A stretch of 64,000 bases of DNA from Agroathelia rolfsii (lineage: Eukaryota; Basidiomycota; Agaricomycetes; Amylocorticiales; Amylocorticiaceae): contig JABRWF010000008.1 in assembly GCA_018343915.1 (NCBI GenBank), positions 868,001 to 932,000 of the forward strand. The letters are read 5' to 3'. Shown one piece after another: positions 12,556-23,659 of the stretch (position 1 is the first letter of the stretch; every line of letters starts with the position of its first letter). The position numbers were made by a program, and so were the translations under genes. The notes under the pieces are model-generated. The model ran no database searches. It was not told where the DNA came from and worked only from the letters and a program-made list of their open reading frames with translations.

Positions 12556-13023
12556 GCTGGATAATAATTGCCATGATGTTCTTGAAGAAAGGTAAATGAA
12601 ATGATTACATTTGCCTGTAGGCTAATACCATTTGCTTGATGCTATTTATGTGTATGTAAAGGTCACCTATCAGAACATCTACATTTCCAAAAAGCCTCTT
12701 GAAAACCTTATCGACATATGCATTAGCTTGCCTGAAGCATACCATAGTGGTAGACCGAATGTTTGTTTGACCTAAGCATTATGCATTATAATTTGCAGTG
12801 GAAACCAAGGTATAATACTAAATGAATGATAGGTTAAGACCATTTTGACTTGAACCAACTTCTGAGTTAATTAAAAGCATAATCAAATGCATGTTTGGGG
12901 CATGGCTAAGGTTGATTCAATGGAAATTGGAGAAATTGACTGTTTGCCAAAGTATCAAAATCTACTCTTTTGTAGAAGTTTTTACAAAACTTAGTCACAC
13001 ATGGCAGGTGCAAATACATCCAG
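12556..13023. other. Intergenic between MT-C and MT-D
   Basis: No gene. Bases about 12635-12785 match pieces of the MT-A/MT-B spacer, including the shared run GTTTGACCTAAGCATTATGC (near 12765 and 8405). This shows that the duplication carried the spacer and not only the gene. Confidence 0.6.
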
Positions 13024-14293
13024 TTAGATCGGCTTTTGGGCTATCCATTCCGATATACCATGTGAACAGCCCTCATTCATAACGCCTTCCAGGATTCTTG
13101 TTCTAACACCCTTTCTATCCTCCTCTGTTGTAATTTCGCTCCCTTTAGGTAACTCCAGATGACTCTGTGATAAGGCTACTTTGCTGATTGCGTCCAAAGC
13201 CATGGAAAAATTCATCAAGGCAGAGTCTGCATATGGCTCAAGTGATTTACCACCAAGGCCTGTTTTCCCCATGATTGCTGGGCCATAATATACGCTTGCC
13301 ACCTTTGACGAGATTGGTTTGAATGATGCAACACGAAGCATATCAGATAGGTGTTGAGACAGCCTAGCACGGTTATGATTAGTCATAGTAGAATTCAAGT
13401 TTTAGTACACCCTACTACTAGTATATTTATTTGGAGAGTAAGATACACACCCAATCAAAAAACCAACATGACCCATCGTATCAACTACAAGCGCATTTGC
13501 TTCATTCAAAAAGGAGGCTGGATTACTTGTGAAATAGGTGTTGGGATCACGAATATCCCCACTGGATCCTGGCAAAGTTTGCTCAGGAGGAACTATGATA
13601 CCCATATCATAATCCATAACAATGATATAGCCGCCGGGCTCTAGAAGAATGTATTGAGAGATCATTTTACTGAAATAAAAGATGATGGGTTTACTCAAGA
13701 TGTCATAAATGTTCTGAAGTGCTGCTTCCCATCCATCTTTTGTCAAAGCCCATACAAGCATTGCCATATGAACCAAGTCAAACTTTCCCTTCATATTCTC
13801 AGGGAATGGTTTCGTAATATCTTGTAAAAAGAAGTTCACGCCCGAAGAATCCTTAATTGATTCACCAGGGAACTTGGCATCTGAAATATCGCAAGCATAT
13901 AGATGGACAGTGTTTGGTATGCTGGGGGGAGAGAGACGAGAGCGGACCTCTGGAATGCGCGCTACATCCAATATCCAACTGCCAGTACCAGCGGCAACAT
14001 CCAAGATGTTGACAGTATCCTGGGTTGCCTTCGATATATCCAGCGGCAGTTCCAGAATGTCCTTGTAGCCCAGGATTGTCTTGAGATATTGGTGCTGTAA
14101 GTTTAGCCTGAGTAAATTATAATTAATATTTCAAGTTGCTCCTGGGCCGAATAGACTCAAATTGAACATACCTATCAATTTCCGTTGACATTACAGAAGA
14201 CTCGGATTCTTTGAAAAAGTAGTCTTCATTCTTGATACCTGCACAAGTTTCTTCCGGCTCAGGGTTATCAGTCTGAGGTATCGCTCCTGCCAT
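13024..14293 (-). CDS. Class I SAM-dependent methyltransferase MT-D
   Basis: Exons 14172-14293, 13695-14107, 13451-13640 and 13024-13363 (phases 2,1,2) give 354 residues in frame. Motif I VNILDVAAGTGSWILDVARI, post-I LYACDISDAKFP, motif II FDLVHMAMLVWALTKDGW, motif III KPGGYIIVMDYD and the family tail (ELPKGSEITTEE, EWIAQKPI) are intact. An upstream in-frame ATG at 14308 is possible. Intron 2 (13641-13694) is 54 nt, divisible by three and free of stops in frame, so its retention would insert 18 residues before motif III. It is the partner of MT-B in the duplicated two-gene block. Confidence 0.85.
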
Positions 14294-14863
14294 TGGTCTC
14301 AATTGCAAACTTTCAGGAGAGGAAGGGTATTAGTGGGTCTTGAGTAATGATGTGGGCCGATCGAATAGTAGCCCCATATAAATAGTCAAAAAAAAAAAAC
14401 CCCTTTGGTATGTGACGGTGTGAGAAAAGAGCGAGCGAGCCAGTAATAAGTCCAAAGCTAGATTGAATTACGCTTGTCGTTGTACTTGGACGCGGTACGC
14501 GGACAAACGAATGAAGTAACTACTATAGAAATTCGTAGCTACATACTACAGTCACGCTCCGCGTGACTGTGACTCCGTCACTCCCATCGAGGCATGGATT
14601 GCCTATTCCAACAGACGGATGATCGCGGATCTGCTCATGTGGTAAATGAATCAAACAATCTTGATGGAAATGATGGAATCATGGGCAAGCGCTATATGTC
14701 TCTACCCCAACTGGAAGTTCACTAAAAAGGCCGCCGCAGGCGGCAATGAATGCAGTCTTTTGGTACTTGTGGTTTCAGAAACTGGGTTTACATTTACTAC
14801 TATTACTAACAGGTTGTGAGTTGTAACAATTGGGTTTTCAGTACTGTTACATGTTGGTATTTT

Positions 14864-15077
14864 GAATATTTGAGATGCCTTGGCAAGCGTCGTCGATCCG
14901 CTTTCGTCTTAGTTCCGTACTCGGTGCCCTTTTCTCTTTCATGAGATTTTACTGTCGCTTTAGTATAAAAACATGTAGATTTTACTCGATGTATCGTATG
15001 CGTTTGTACCCCTACAACGTAGTCAATTGAGCGTGTTAACTAAATTAGGCTGCGTGCGCGTCGAATTTTAACAATAA
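14864..15077. repeat. Dispersed repeat, copy 1 (about 210 bp)
   Basis: Matches 30368-30577 in the same orientation over its full length, with scattered substitutions and a few small indels. Shared landmarks include AAGCGTCGTCGATCCGCTTT, CATGTAGATTTTACTCGATG and TTTGTACCCCTAC. No ORF and no terminal inverted repeats were seen. This copy lies upstream of the 5' end of MT-D; the other lies between arrestin-like gene 1 and MT-F. Possible natures: relic of a transposable element (for example a solo LTR), or an ancestral shared 5' flank. Confidence 0.75.
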
Positions 15078-15126
15078 CACCATATACGCCGCATGGACTC
15101 GGATTAATTACATCACCGGTGGTTGG

Positions 15127-15267
15127 TACCATTCACGGCGGGGGATTTCAAATGATATTCGCATTAGCAAATGAAAAAAAGATCATCTGATTGACCAAGA
15201 CCCATTTTCCGATTGGCTAAGGGCAAACTTAAATATCATGTGAAATCCCCCGCTGTGATTTACGGTA
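15127..15267. mobile_element. Small inverted-repeat element (MITE-like), about 140 bp
   Basis: Arm 15131-15159 and the reverse complement of 15232-15260 agree at 26 of 29 positions and share the core GCGGGGGATTTCA; the similarity may extend outward through TACC. The inside (about 70 nt) is non-coding. Size and structure fit a miniature inverted-repeat transposable element. No convincing target-site duplication beyond TA could be assigned. Confidence 0.65.
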
Positions 15268-15377
15268 TGTCCTAATGACTCCTAAAACTAAATAAATATG
15301 CGCTAATAAAGCCTTAACTTGATGATCTGGGATGATCGGTACTAGTGACTAACCAGTCGTCCAGGCTCCAGAGTATA

Positions 15378-15727
15378 CAGTCGACTCCCTCTAAAGGTAT
15401 GCCAATCGGTGACGCCAAGACAATGCACTTTTTGAGGGAGTATGTCCTGATAGGGCTGCCGGATGTCTACTGGAAGAGTTTTGCCTGCCAGGGCGATGAA
15501 ATCGCCAGCCTTTGTGAGCAAGGAATCGGACAGCTGGTTTCGCCGGCACACCCTGTATGGTAGGATATAGCGTTACCAACTTACTAACAGGAGATGCATT
15601 ATTAGAGCCTCAAGCGTAAATGAATTTTATGCCTTTTGCACCGCTTCCCCCCGCATACCAACTTGATGACGCCAAGAGTTGATTACTTATGCCCTGATAG
15701 AGCTATACCTTTAGAGGGAGTTTACTG
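15378..15727. mobile_element. Tc1/mariner-type MITE, 350 bp with TA target duplication
   Basis: Terminal inverted repeats of 23 bp, left 15378-15400 and right 15705-15727, agree at 21 of 23 positions; the inner 17 are identical (ACTCCCTCTAAAGGTAT). The element starts with CAGT and ends with ACTG and is flanked by TA at 15376-15377 and 15728-15729. CAGT ends and TA duplication are the hallmark of Tc1/mariner/pogo elements. It carries no transposase, so it would depend on one elsewhere. Similar GACGCCAAGA...CCTGATAG stretches occur near both ends inside (about 15410-15457 and 15666-15704). Confidence 0.8.
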
Positions 15728-15729
15728 TA

Positions 15730-16624
15730 CATGTATGTAATCGCATGTATGTACTGGTAACTTGAATTAATTTGAATGAGCGATCACCTGACTCGGAGTT
15801 AATGTTCTATAGATGAGTTGCTCCCTTGCACACATTGGTATGCACTAGCCTGAGACACCTGTATCAATTCAAGGTCCAAGCTTTGAAGGTTTCGAGTTCC
15901 AGTAGCAAGTAGTCGTAATTGTAGTTGCCAGTGTACTACTAGCAACTACTGCTAGTCATATTTCAAATAGCTATAGCTGAGCCCATGGCTACAATTGCAC
16001 AAGTACCGTGACATAAAATTGGTCCTGTTACAATAGTGTTTCCGTAGAAAGTTTTTTTCTTCTTACCGTTTCCCTTACTAGATCTTTGAGCAAAAGGATC
16101 AGTAAAAAAAGAGTAGTCACGTGGTCTGTTTTAGACAAATACAATCACGTGATAAGCAATGATCACTTAGGGTGCTGGAAATGAATCAGAATACTAAACG
16201 GGACAAAGAATGACGATGATATAGCATGAACTCGTGTGGATTTCAAAACTGATAAGAAAAAAGACTACAAACATACGGTAATGATTGTACATTGAATTCG
16301 ATGTAAAGGAGAACTATATGAAATTAATGAGGAAGACTGCAGTTGAGATATGATGACAACAATGATGACAAAGAAGAAGAAAAACGCCGAACATGAGGAT
16401 CATGAATGTGCGGACAACTTCGCATGGTAAACAAAATGCAGATGATGGACATGAAGACAACGCCGAGAGAGACCCAAAAAAGGAGCAGAAAGGTGACAAC
16501 AATGATACAAATCAAGCAGAAGAAATGCAACAATAAAGTAGGAACGGAATGGAGAAAAAAATGCAGGTTGTAAAATAGTAGTCTAATATGTATATCAACC
16601 ACCCCACTCCTAACCCCCATCCGC
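15730..16624. other. Intergenic, 3' side of the Zn2Cys6 gene
   Basis: No gene found. Two CACGTG palindromes lie 28 bp apart (16118-16123 and 16146-16151); with no gene start close by, a regulatory role is not supported. The last part is probably 3' UTR of the transcription factor. Confidence 0.5.
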
Positions 16625-19600
16625 TCACTGCCCCCGCATTTGAGACCCAAAGAAGCTTTGCCAATCCTCATACATATTGGTGCCTGACATATCCGGCATA
16701 CCATGCGCAGCACCGTACATCTGTTGTTGTTGTTGCTGCTGCTGCTGTTCTTGCGCATAATGAGCATACTGCGCATGCGTCTGTTGTGGCTGTTGCTGCT
16801 GCTGTATCGGGTAACTCGCATCGCCCGGCCATTGCATCGAAGATGACGGCTGGTCCTGTGCAACTACAGACGAAGACGAAGATATGGCGGTCTGGGTATA
16901 CGTCTGAGGCGGACTAGGATACGCCGACGACTCAGGGGACTGCGAAGAGTGTACACCGACATACTGGGCGCCGGCGCCGACCATATTCAGCCCAGGCAGT
17001 GATCCGTGCGAGCCGAATCGGTATGACTGCTGCTGCTGCTGTTGTTGTGGAGAATAGGACGCGTAAGGCGAGGTGGATGAGTACGAGACAGCGTTGTAGT
17101 CCGGCGGAGATGCACTGCTATTGGCGTCATGCGAATGGCTCTGCGAGGAGGGAGAGGCAACGTATCCGCCTGGCATAGATGAACCGTACTGACGCTGAGT
17201 GTGCTGCTGATACTGGAGGTGCTCAGGCGAACTCTCCGGTGCGGCGTAGTGTCCCTGATGAGAAGTGTGCTGCTGCTGCTGGTGTTGCTGGTGCTGTTCG
17301 GCCTGGTGATGCATTTGCATCTGGGCATATGGTACCGAGTCGCGCCGCTGCAGGTTATGTTGATGTTGCAGGTTTGCTTGCGACGAGTTATGGCGCAAGA
17401 CATGCGGATGTAAGGGCGGCTGACCAGAGTGCTGTTGCTGTTGCGAGTGGGAGCTGTATTGCGCTCCAGCAGTATGTGCATGGTGAGGCTGTTGCTGTTG
17501 CTGCGAACCCGTATACTGCGGCCTTACCGCAGCAGTGCCAGACGTCGGTGGTGGAGGGGAAGAGTAGCTCTGCTGCTGCTGCTGAGGCTGATACTGATGC
17601 ACCTGGTACACATGCTGACTAGGTGGTGCAGCCGGCGGGGTGGTGACCGAGACAGTGACCGAAACGGAATGAGATGCCCCACTAGAGCTGCCCGGCATCA
17701 CAAACGGCTGCATATGCTGCTCCGGCGTAATATGACGCTGTTGTGGTTGCTGCTGCTGCTGAGCAAACGACTGGGTCATACGAGGGGATTGCAAGATCTG
17801 CTTGTCCAAGATCTGATCAAAGTTGTACATCTCGTGCAATAAACTCGGGTGTGCGTTGGCAAACGAGCCCGGCGGAGTTTCTATCCCACTCATCGCAGTC
17901 GTCGAGCTTTCCGCCGTCGTCGTTGTCGTCGTTGCAGAAGTAGTCGTGGTCCCTGTGGAATTAGTACGGGCGGTACTCGACTGTTGCTGTACCACGGACA
18001 CAGTGTGTGTTTCCCCACTGAAGATCGACAGCTCGTCCTTTTCAGCATTGATGTTCGACGGCTGAAAGATGCCCTTTGCATACGGCGGCGGCATGCCATT
18101 GTACGTGTCCTGGAAAACTTTTCCAGCCTTGTCGGAAAGACGCTGAATAATAGGCTAATAATAATAAAATAATAATAAGCCCTTGTATATCCAAAGAGCG
18201 CGACAAGAAAAAAAGACACGGTGCATTACCAGGAACTTTCCAGCCCGACCACCATGCTTCGTAGCCTGCGCAAATAAATCCCTCGCCGCCTGCAGATCCA
18301 GCCAGGCCGCATACGCCACACGCGACTTGGGACTGTGCGTAACAACGGAGGCGAGCATGACGACGGACGAGAACGCGTGCGTCCAGAGCACCCAGAAGCG
18401 CGCGACCTGCTTCGGGAAGATGTCGAACTGCTGACGCAACGAGCTGAGCAGTGAGGTGGCGCTTCTGAAGCCGGCCAGGAATGACGGCCCGAACTGACTC
18501 TTGAGCGGGTCGCTGGGGTACTTGTTGATGGCGTTGGCGAAGAATGTTCTGTGCACGTAGAGGAGCGCTGTAGCCATGATGATAAGACCGTCAGAATCTC
18601 AACGGATGCTGAGTCGGTGAAATACCACTGACTGAAATTGATGTAATTATGTGGCATGAAGTGCGACATTGTCTCCGCCAGACCAAGACCCTGTGGACAA
18701 GGCCCCTGAGCATAGCGCGGAATTTCGACCTCACGAATCTGCCTATCGAGATCGACGATGCGGGAGTATTTGGGCGCCTTGGACGTCAGCGTATCTCTGA
18801 CTACACCAGACATGCACGTGAGTCCAAACTTGGCCTTCCATGCGAGGACTAGGAGAGTGAAACAAATCAGCAAAAAAAACTAAAAGAGAAAAGCACGTGA
18901 ACACGTACAGCTAGGATCGATCTCCCCATTCGGCCCAATACGCGCATCAGGATCTGCAGGGAGCTCGCAATCGACGTATGGGAGCGAAAAGGTGGGCAGT
19001 CGGCCGGTAGCGAGAGCCTGATGCAATCAAACAAAGAGGCGTCAGTATGCATATTCTGGCGTCAACCTTGTCCGGCCAGTCGATGGCCGCGCTGTCAACT
19101 GCCAACGAAATATAATGCAGATGACAATGACAGCGCGCCTCGAGGCCGGACATGTCCCGGTCTCGGGGAAAAGGAAGAGGAGCCCAGTGGACCAAATAGG
19201 CCAAACCCACATACGGACAGAATACAAATGAATAAATAAATAAATAAGAGATAAAACCCACCTGCCAACCGTCGGTGATGAACAGTTCCCAAAACAGCGC
19301 ACGGCGCTTCTCGACCTCCTGTGGTGACAGTTTCCACCGCGCCGAATCGCGATCTAAGCGCGCGAGTCAGACGAGAATGGAAAAAAAAAAAAAAAAGGAA
19401 TCAAAGATGAGATAAGCCGCCAATTCAAAAATCAAAGGAGTATTTTGAGAAAGAGGAAAAACGCACGCAAACCAATCTAAGAAAAAAAAAAAACAGAATA
19501 GTTGAGAAAAAAAGGAAATGACGGGACAGAGGATAAACAATAATAATAATAATTACAAACTCACACTCTGGGCCAACTTGCATGCAAGCCCCATGAGCGC

Positions 19601-21197
19601 CCACGTACTCTCGATGCTATTCTCGCCGCTGACGAGGCCTTGGTAGATGCCCATGAGCGACAGAGTCTGCACCGTCGCCACGCTCACGGGGCGGTCCAGC
19701 ACGGGCTCGAGTGCCATCGCGGCGCGCGAGAGCTTGAAATACCGATCCGCATCCTCGTTGTCTGGCGCCGGCGGGCGATTGATGTCCGTCAGCGCGCCGA
19801 AGCAAAAGATGATGAACAGCAACGCGAGGTCGTGTGCTGTGCCTTTAGTTCCTTGTTGGCCTTGGCTGTTGCGGTCTTGAAGTTGAGGTAACAGGAGGTT
19901 GGAAGGTACGCGTGGCGGCGCTATGTCCGCCGCCTCCTCGTACCACATTGGCAGGATCTCGCGCGTGATCTGGGCCTCCTTGACGGCACCGAAGAACCAG
20001 GGGGCTTGCTCGAGGTATAGGCTGCACAGCTGACGTGCCTCAGGCCAGGGTGGGAGGCAGGCCCGTGCGAGTGTCTGTGCATCCATGTCAGGGGTCATAC
20101 CTGGCACGGCAGAAAGCGGAAACGCGTCGGCGAGGCTGGAGATAAAGTCAGCGCCACCCTGGGCGATGCCGCGACTGGTACTAGGGCCCATGGCTGTCAT
20201 TGATAGTGCCGTTGTTGAGTCTGAAATGTGAGGCGATATGGCTTGTTCCTGCTTGTGTTCGCCCTGCCCAGAGAAGAGGAGAATAAGTTATATAGAATAA
20301 AATTTGAATCAAAGCAAAGTAAAGCCCACGCACAATTAGCAAACTCTCCGTACCAGCCGAGCGTCCATAGAAAGTGGCGGCGCCATCATCATGCAGCGCC
20401 AGAGTGCCGAATGAATCAATATATTGTGAATCATCCAAGGCTTCCGCATCCTCTTCTTCTTGCTTGATTTGGGACTTGTCCGGAGCAGCGTGTAGTTCGA
20501 TACTGGACTTGATTTTGAGGAGTTCCCTGTCTAGTAGGGGATGTGGCTCGTGTGAAACCGTCTGCTGTAGCAGGCTGAGGGCGTCTTCGAGTTGCCGTAT
20601 ACGATCTGGTGGGTTTACAACAATAAGACGGCTGTGATTTGGCGAGAGGTTTATTATTGGTAAGCATACCGCTCATGATGGTGATTTTGCGGTGCAACTT
20701 TTCTGTGTCCGCTAGGACAAAACGGGTACCATGGCCCGTGATAAGCCGCCCATTGGGACATATTTCCGCGCATCCTGAAAAGATTAGCCAGAAGAAACAA
20801 AGATAAAAATGGAGAAATTAGACCGAATGCCAATGACACATTGAATAGCGGGACCGACGAACCTCGCCTTTTACCTGGGAATTAGGTGAGAGTGATCATC
20901 AGAAAGAAGTATTTAAAAGAGAAAGAGAGAGGGAGAGGGAGGGAGCGGGAATGGACCCTAAAAAGGACACCAACAGGAAGAACACGGCACGGTCTTATCA
21001 CACTTGAGCTTGAGTCGCCTGCACTCGGCGCATGACATGATGCCCATGGCCCGCTTGCTCTCCTTCTCCTGTGCCTTTTCGCGCTCACGCTCTTTTTCCT
21101 TCTGCTCGCGCTGGCTGGCGCGCGATAGCTTGTCGGAAGGCGCCTCGAAGGCGATGAACTTTGCCGGCTGCGGGATGGTTGCCGACATGATTCGCAC
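16625..21197 (-). CDS. Zn2Cys6 transcription factor with fungal_trans domain and Q-rich tail
   Basis: Eleven exons: 20975-21197, 20863-20874, 20670-20774, 20334-20605, 19565-20263, 19467-19476, 19262-19353, 18909-19017, 18633-18848, 18230-18567, 16625-18154. All phases agree and give 1201 residues. After an N-terminal Lys/Glu-rich stretch comes the binuclear cluster: CAECRRLKLKC, then DKTVPCSSCKRRGC split by a 12-nt exon. ICPNG and a short coiled coil (DRIRQLEDALSLLQQTV) follow. The fungal_trans middle homology region shows SIGLHRDSARWKL, KRRALFWELFITDGWQ, TGRLPTFSLPYVDCELP and LLYVHRTFFANAI. The last exon codes a long Gln/Ser/His/Pro-rich activation-like tail. It is a nuclear DNA-binding regulator; target genes are unknown. 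Whether it controls the neighbouring methyltransferase clusters cannot be told. Confidence 0.92.
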
Positions 21198-22884
21198 TCA
21201 GATTTTTTTGGCTTGGAATGATGAGGATGACGCCGACGGCGATCCGCCAGAACGATGAATCTTCGGGGATGTGGTTGGTCGGTGGTGGTTGTGCGTAGGG
21301 AGACTACTGGCGCAAGAAATCTATGCGGGTTGTTGCCAGTATTGATATATGAACTGAAAAGGTTAAAATGGCGGCCAGGTGGATAGTATAAGCGAGTAAT
21401 GGAGTCCACTGCCTCGCAGTGTTTTTCGACGGAAGAGGGCTAATGCAATAGTTGAGAAAGCAAGATAGTCAAAGAAAGAGAAAGAAAGAGCGGACGTGCA
21501 GTACAGTGGAGGGAGTGATTATATGTTGCGCGGATAGAATGGCAAGGATCAAGTGACGAGCAACACGCAGATTGAAAGCGGTGATGACAACACTCTCAGT
21601 TCCCTTCAGTTCTTCAATGCTTCCTGGATGATAATAGTGGCTCACAAACACCCAGATGATATACTCAGCCTAATTTAAATGGTAGAATATAGAACGGCCA
21701 GTCCCGGGCGGAAAGAGACAAGTGCACAAACCTGCAGTAAAGATTATTACAGGCGCCGTGAACCTGAAGGGACTCGAAGGGGCGGTACGGCGACGAAGAT
21801 TGCGACGTGGTGCTTGCGTTGATGGTTGCCCCTGTTTAAGAATACACGCGTGTATTATTGCAGATCAGCCCCTTATCCTCTTGCTCTTGCTTTTACTTTT
21901 TTTTTTTTCCTTTGAGTAAAAATGAAGGAGTGCTGTTGAGACCTAGGCGAGTCCCGCAGAGCGGATGTATGGCTGCCATGACTTATTGGCACTCCCAATC
22001 AATCCCCGCACCATATAGAGCCCCCGGGTGTCCCCCTTTTCTTTGCTTCCGCCCGACGCCGTTTTCGGCAACTAACCGGCCACTTTAACCATATCCGGAG
22101 ATCACAGGCTCCGTCCCGCCCTGCCTCTCTCGGAGCTTTACCCCAGTTTCGGTCTCACTTGGCCATCTTTGCCAAACACACGTCTTCCGTGCTCATCGAC
22201 AACAACAAAAAGAAATGTGAGAAATGGCCATTGATACATCACAAAACCATATATTATCATCCTTTTATTAATGACTTTGTGTCTCTCACTACAATGTCAT
22301 TGCCGCGGCGCGGCGAAGCTTTTGAAAAATACAATCAATTGAGTAAAATGTCGACTCAGGCATCAGCATGCTATCTTTAATGCATTTTTAATGGTCTGGC
22401 ACCACTGGCACCAATGATAATTTCTGACAGCGGAACTGTACATTCTCGTCATCCCCTCTGTCATTGGCAGGGCGCGAGAATTTAGTTCATCGGTTCGAGA
22501 AAGATAATAAGGGTGTCTCACTGCTGGTAGCACGGGACACGATTGCTACTAGCTATACTAGCCCGCTTGTCAGTGTTTCATACGAATTTCTTTCCATCCT
22601 TCTCTTCTTCATAACCAACACAATCACTGGCAATTTGATCGGCAGACCCCGTGCTCCCCGTTTCTTATATAGGCAGCCAACTTAGACTCTCTCCAGATGC
22701 TTGGGCTGATGCATGCAACATTAGCTGATGGCAATCAATTAACAAATGTGCACATCTAATAAATCAGTGTGATAGCGTCTCAGCCTGAGGCTAACGGCGA
22801 TTCCAATACATTCACAATACTTTTAATCAAAAGGTAGATAACAGTAAATATACAATAATACAATTCAGTTGATTTGTGGTTTAC
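21198..22884. other. Intergenic, promoter side of the Zn2Cys6 gene
   Basis: About 1.7 kb without a supportable gene. It includes pyrimidine-rich tracts near 21890-21910 and 22030-22150. It separates the transcription factor from the inverted-repeat element at 22885-23547. Confidence 0.5.
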
Positions 22885-23547
22885 GAAACGATAGACCACC
22901 CAGTGCTTAGGGGGGGGTGTCTCAGTGGGGCACACCATATTTGTGGTAGTGACATCAGAAAAGCACGTTGGTGACCCAGCTTAAACGGCTTCAACGGCTT
23001 GAGCGACTTGACCTCGGGATACTATACTGTAACGAGTGGGAGGAAAAAAATGAAATAGCAGGGTATACACACATTGCAAGAGGTAGACCCCCTAAAACCC
23101 GTCGACGACCAGAGAAAATGCCTTGATACCTTTCCTATTTTTTGATGCATCTCCTTGACCCTCTGGAATGTACGCTTGCTAATATTTCTATATCTCACAA
23201 AATTTCAAGCCATGCCACTTTCAAGATACGGAGAAGGAGAACGAACATGGTGTCGTGGCATTATACAGGTCTTTTCCACTCCGAGTCAAGATGATTATTG
23301 GTTATGAAGAAAACAATATATGGATAAGAGTAGATCTGACAGGTGTGTTCTCAAAGATTCACAGGGAATAGAATACAGCAGCACTCGCAAGGTGTCGGTG
23401 ACAGACCCGGAGAAAAGGCAAGTGGAGGAATGACGAGTAAACCTTTGGCCGCTCAAGCCGTTTAAGCTGGGTCACCAATGTGCTTTTCTGATGTCACTAC
23501 GGTAGGCCTCACTAAGAGACCCCCTAGCGATGGGTGGCCTATCGTTT
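22885..23547. mobile_element. Non-autonomous DNA element with about 100-bp terminal inverted repeats
   Basis: Left arm 22885-23006 and right arm 23450-23547 are inverted copies. From the outside in, both hold AAACGATAG, CCACCCA, a G-run, a variable patch, then TAGTGACATCAGAAAAGCAC, TTGGTGACCCAGC and TTAAACGGCTT...GAGCG. The left arm has an extra TCAACGGCTT duplication. The 440-bp inside is non-coding. Long TIRs without a transposase suggest a Mutator-like or foldback derivative. No target-site duplication was recognised. It ends about 110 bp beyond the stop of the BAH gene and may lie in or next to its 3' UTR. Confidence 0.75.
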
Positions 23548-23659
23548 CTTGATATGCTGTAAACAGGGCAGAACGGGGTGCTGTTGCGTAGAGCAACGTA
23601 ACGAGAACATGTAATCGTAGTGGTGGCACAAGAATTAATACAAAAAAGAAATTCAAAAC

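Noticed and set aside
17179..17842. Plus-strand ORFs across the last exon of the Zn2Cys6 gene
   Set aside because: Shadows of the CAG/CTG-rich glutamine codons in other frames.
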